A program made the position numbers and the translations under genes. A stretch of 64,000 bases of DNA from Jejuia algarum (lineage in GTDB: Bacteria > Bacteroidota > Bacteroidia > Flavobacteriales > Flavobacteriaceae), in the NCBI GenBank assembly GCA_947495775.1, contig CANMAQ010000004.1:124001-188000 (forward strand), read 5' to 3'. Every line of letters starts with the position of its first letter. Positions within the stretch are counted from its first letter, which is position 1. The notes beneath the pieces are model-generated. The model saw only the letters and a list, made by a program, of their open reading frames with translations. It ran no database searches and was not told the DNA's origin. Positions 61,249-64,000 of this stretch are shown here, piece by piece.

Positions 61249-62439
61249 TTAGTGCTTTAAAGGTATTAAAAACTGTTTTCTGAAGCGCATTAAAGCTAAA
61301 AGAACTAACCATTGCCCTATAACTTTAACAAGTAAAGCGCCGATAGATTGGTAAGAGTCTATAATGAAGTAACCTAAAATGATTTGTAGAAGCGCTATGC
61401 CTCCAATAATATAGGCAACCTGTACTTGTTTGCCGTTTTTATAAAATTCATTAATAAGCAACAGATGTACACATAAAGTAACAATAAATAAATACCCTAA
61501 AATGTAATGTATCATGCTAAAATAAAAACCGTAGACATAGGTTAGTATTCCATAAATAGTTAAAATAGCGCCAAGGCCTAAAACTAGGCCCAAATATAGA
61601 AACTGTGTTTCTATAACCATTCTGGTCGTTTTAGAAATTCTATAGAAAATTTTAATGAATGGATTAATCATATAAGCAATTCCTAATTGTACTATAGCTA
61701 TTAAGCTAATGAAAATTTGATATTCACTTAGTATTTCCTTAGAGAAATAAATTGTACCATAATAACTATCAATTTTAGTCCTCAGTGTTCCTAATACCAT
61801 TGGAATAAGAAAGGGAATAGCAGCTAACAAACCACCTTTGTCTATAGAAGGTGGCGCTGTAAATAATAGTTTTCTGTAGTAAAAAGAATAACATAAGGCT
61901 TTAAATATGAGACCTATTATAATACAGTATAGAAATTCATGAAGTTTAAATGTTTCTGAGGCGAATACTAAAAGAAATACGACGATTACATTTCTAAACA
62001 GTTCTACATAAAAGTTGAATTTAAATGCTTTTTGATACAGTATAATAACTTCATAAGACTGATTGTAAAATAATAGAAACATCCAAATTAAAATGGCTAT
62101 TCTATGAGGTTTAAAAAGAGGAATATAAAGGGAGATTCCTCCAATAATAAGAAACACCAAAAAACGTGTATAAAAGTTAGAAAGCCAAGTGGTGTAAATT
62201 TTTCTAGGCTCTAAACTAAACTGTTTTAAAAGGTAGTTTTTATTTCCAAAAAAAGAAAATATAATAATAAAGTTGACCCATAAAAGCAATGTGACGTACG
62301 CTCCCCAAAGCGCTGTAGAATGTTTTTTAATAATAATTAGAGAGATGACAAGCTGTGCAATCATTGGAATGGTTTGCCCTAATCCATATAAAGACGCTAT
62401 TTGAATACGATTTAGTAGTTTAGATCTTTTTAAAGACAT
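61249..62439 (-). CDS. polysaccharide flippase family membrane protein (Wzx/MOP type)
   Basis: 396 residues with about 11 to 12 hydrophobic segments and no enzyme motif. The N-terminus RIQIASLYGLGQTIPMIAQL and the pattern of paired helices separated by short basic loops match oligosaccharide flippases of the MOP superfamily. Such proteins move undecaprenyl-linked repeats across the inner membrane. It is the only Wzx-like gene in the window and could serve this cluster or the main locus. It lies two bases from the GT2 gene and 27 from the carbamoyltransferase. Confidence 0.8.
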   Translation of the reverse strand: MSLKRSKLLNRIQIASLYGLGQTIPMIAQLVISLIIIKKHSTALWGAYVTLLLWVNFIIIFSFFGNKNYLLKQFSLEPRKIYTTWLSNFYTRFLVFLIIGGISLYIPLFKPHRIAILIWMFLLFYNQSYEVIILYQKAFKFNFYVELFRNVIVVFLLVFASETFKLHEFLYCIIIGLIFKALCYSFYYRKLLFTAPPSIDKGGLLAAIPFLIPMVLGTLRTKIDSYYGTIYFSKEILSEYQIFISLIAIVQLGIAYMINPFIKIFYRISKTTRMVIETQFLYLGLVLGLGAILTIYGILTYVYGFYFSMIHYILGYLFIVTLCVHLLLINEFYKNGKQVQVAYIIGGIALLQIILGYFIIDSYQSIGALLVKVIGQWLVLLALMRFRKQFLIPLKH

Positions 62440-62441
62440 TC

Positions 62442-63188
62442 TTATTTGGCTCTAAAAAGTTTAAATCTAAAGAACGTGTTTTTATGTAAAAAGTATTTTA
62501 TAGAAACGCCTAATACTCCTAAACCGTAAGTGACACTTCTTGAAAAATTAATAGAAGAGGCTTCAGGGAAGTATTTCGTAGGGCAAGATACTTCACCTAT
62601 TTCCATTCCTGCATAACACAGTTGACCTAACATTTGATTATCAAATACAAAGTCTTCCGAATTGTCTTGGTAGGAAATGGCTAATAATGCCTTTTTGCTA
62701 AAAGCACGATACCCAGTATGATACTCCGATAGTTTTTGTCCCATTAATATATTTTGAAACAGTGTTAGCATCCTATTCGCTATATATTTATAGAGAGGCA
62801 TACCCCCTTTTCGGGCACCTTTGTTTAAAATTCGTGATCCCAAAACGACGTCATATACGTTATTCGCAATAAGATAAACCATGGAAGGAATAAGCTTTGG
62901 TGTATATTGATAGTCAGGATGTAGCATAATAACAATATCTGCTTCAAGTTCGAGTGCTTTGTTGTAACATGATTTTTGATTGCCACCATAACCTCTATTG
63001 GACTCGTGCGTTATGATGTGTTTAATACCTAAAGCATTGCCTACAGCTACAGTGTTGTCTGTGCTGAAATCGTCTGTAAGAATGACATCATCAACAATAT
63101 CAAAAGGAATCTCGTTGTAGGTTTGTTTTAGGGTAAGAGCGGCGTTGTATGCCGGTAATACAACTACTACTTTCTTTGTATTAATCAT
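62442..63188 (-). CDS. glycosyltransferase family 2, DPM1-like without membrane helices
   Basis: 248 residues. KKVVVVLPAYNAALTLKQTY, VDDVILTDDFSTDNTVAVG, DIVIMLHPDYQYTPKLIPSM near 85 (H-P-D in place of D-A-D) and SEYHTGYRAFSKKALLAI near 150 mark the polyprenyl-phosphate mannose synthase-like GT2 group. The C-terminus FFRFKLFRAK is amphipathic, not spanning. It may load a sugar onto polyprenyl phosphate for the GT87-like transferase that is divergent from it. First gene of the - strand group, two bases before the flippase. Confidence 0.85.
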   Translation of the reverse strand: MINTKKVVVVLPAYNAALTLKQTYNEIPFDIVDDVILTDDFSTDNTVAVGNALGIKHIITHESNRGYGGNQKSCYNKALELEADIVIMLHPDYQYTPKLIPSMVYLIANNVYDVVLGSRILNKGARKGGMPLYKYIANRMLTLFQNILMGQKLSEYHTGYRAFSKKALLAISYQDNSEDFVFDNQMLGQLCYAGMEIGEVSCPTKYFPEASSINFSRSVTYGLGVLGVSIKYFLHKNTFFRFKLFRAK

Positions 63189-63309
63189 CTATTAGTGTAT
63201 TGCTTTTTAAGAGCCTTGTTTTAGGGCAACAGTAAACGCCGTTAATATATTAAAAAGAATAGAATTGACATGTCATTATTTGTTCTAAATAAAGTTATTT
63301 TTGTGTGTC

Positions 63310-64000
63310 ATGCAAAACTATATCAAAGCAAACCGTACTCTTTTACTGTATTTACTGCCAACCTTAATACTCTGTCTTTACGTTTTGGTAGGATCATATA
63401 CTGCACCCTTACATGATTTTTCAAATAGTTATTTTTCGGCAAGATTATTACATGAAGGTATTGCCCCAGAAACTGTTATTTTTGATATACATGCCTTTAA
63501 TACGTATATATGGGATCTGGGCTATAAAAATGTTTTTGTAGATTTTTATGTAAATAGCCCTTTCACGTTAGCGGCCTTTTACCCTTTAGCGTATATAGAA
63601 AATCCTTATGTCGCAAAGTTTGTTTTTAATAGTTTCAGTATTATTTTTTTCTTAACGAGCCTCTATATACTGGCAAAATGGACATTGGCTCATGAAAAAT
63701 GGGTATTACTATGCATTCCTGTTTTATTTTATGTTCCCATTAGAAATCAAATTCTTTTTGGGCAATCTTATTTTTGTGTGCTTTTTTGCGTTGTAATGGG
63801 GTTTTATTTCTGGGAAAAGAAGAAGATGTTGGGGGGGAGTTTGTTTTTAGGCTTTGCAGCGTTATTTAAATTTTTCCCTGTTTTTTACGCCATTCCTTTG
63901 TTAGTTCAGAAGCGATGGAAACTTGTGATATTAAGTAGCGTGTCTGGACTTTGTATTATAGGTATAGGAATTTCTATCACAGGTTATCCATTATGGGAAT
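63310..64000 (+). CDS. GT87 (DUF2029)-like membrane glycosyltransferase, 3' end missing
   Basis: The frame is open from an ATG at 63310 to the window edge, at least 230 residues. After a first membrane helix (about 8-28) comes APLHDFSNSYFSARLLHEG, then FYVNSPFTLAAFYPLAYI near residue 78, and RNQILFGQSYFCVLFCVV near 140 followed by GFAALFKFFPVFYAIPLLV. These are hallmarks of GT87/DUF2029 GT-C enzymes, which take mannose or arabinose-type sugars from polyprenyl phosphate outside the membrane. A TATTTTTG box ends seven bases before the ATG, implying a very short leader. It is divergent from the DPM1-like GT2 gene. Confidence 0.8.
   Translation, partial: MQNYIKANRTLLLYLLPTLILCLYVLVGSYTAPLHDFSNSYFSARLLHEGIAPETVIFDIHAFNTYIWDLGYKNVFVDFYVNSPFTLAAFYPLAYIENPYVAKFVFNSFSIIFFLTSLYILAKWTLAHEKWVLLCIPVLFYVPIRNQILFGQSYFCVLFCVVMGFYFWEKKKMLGGSLFLGFAALFKFFPVFYAIPLLVQKRWKLVILSSVSGLCIIGIGISITGYPLWE

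Noticed and set aside
1..64000. tRNA genes, CRISPR arrays, insertion sequences or phage genes
   Set aside because: Reading both strands I saw no T-loop-like GTTCGA context with cloverleaf arms, no regular direct repeats, and no transposase or integrase product.

Overview
The window comes from an AT-rich member of the Bacteroidota, most likely a marine member of the Flavobacteriaceae. Supporting signs are a type IX secretion sorting tail (T9SS) on a secreted protease, a PorV/PorQ-like outer-membrane protein, a long NusB, a DUF3276 PUR-like protein, an Lnb/DUF4105 protein, a cyclophilin-FKBP fusion, a carbamoyl-phosphate synthase lacking its regulatory domain, TTG starts, and promoters of the TTG-N18/19-TAnnTTTG type. 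I see no tRNA, rRNA, insertion sequence or CRISPR array.

Region 1 (1-29472, all + strand) is most of a large surface-polysaccharide locus. It carries a pyruvyl transferase (cut by the window edge), about seventeen glycosyltransferases of GT2, GT4, GT47 and GT-C types, a sugar epimerase, an MBOAT acyltransferase with an SGNH partner, and a nonulosonate (sialic-acid-like) cassette of a NeuA-phosphatase fusion, a NeuB synthase and an unassigned GT-B enzyme. It also has a GtrA/GtrB/GT-C-like side-branch module with a methyltransferase, a hexapeptide acyltransferase, a Wzy/WaaL-like polymerase or ligase, and at the end an initiating phosphoglycosyl transferase with its own consensus promoter. Many genes overlap by 1-11 bases, so long transcripts with translational coupling are likely. 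The predicted product is a branched, acylated, probably pyruvylated and nonulosonate-containing glycan.

Region 2 (29459-53969) is mainly core genome: an Lnb-like lipoprotein acyltransferase candidate, a PorV-like protein, pssA, TerC, a lone GH5 lipoprotein, the kdsD-tatC-lptB gene string, recQ, a double prolyl isomerase, csaA, a DUF3276 protein, an ABC exporter, nusB, a DUF1573 lipoprotein, yajC, rpmH, carB and a T9SS-exported M43 protease. The gap 41811-42159 holds a candidate stand-alone structured RNA. Several rho-independent terminators are clear.

Region 3 (53986-64000) is a second surface-modification cluster, mostly on the - strand: a dolichol-phosphate-mannose-synthase-like GT2, a flippase, a NodU/TobZ-type carbamoyltransferase with DUF5989 and SxtJ partners, a facing SGNH protein, then sulfotransferase, FkbM methyltransferase, B12-binding radical SAM enzyme and a small methyltransferase. 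A divergent GT87-type membrane glycosyltransferase runs off the right edge. The combination suggests a lipid-linked or surface glycan that is carbamoylated, sulfated and methylated. This is the part most likely to be an undescribed system.
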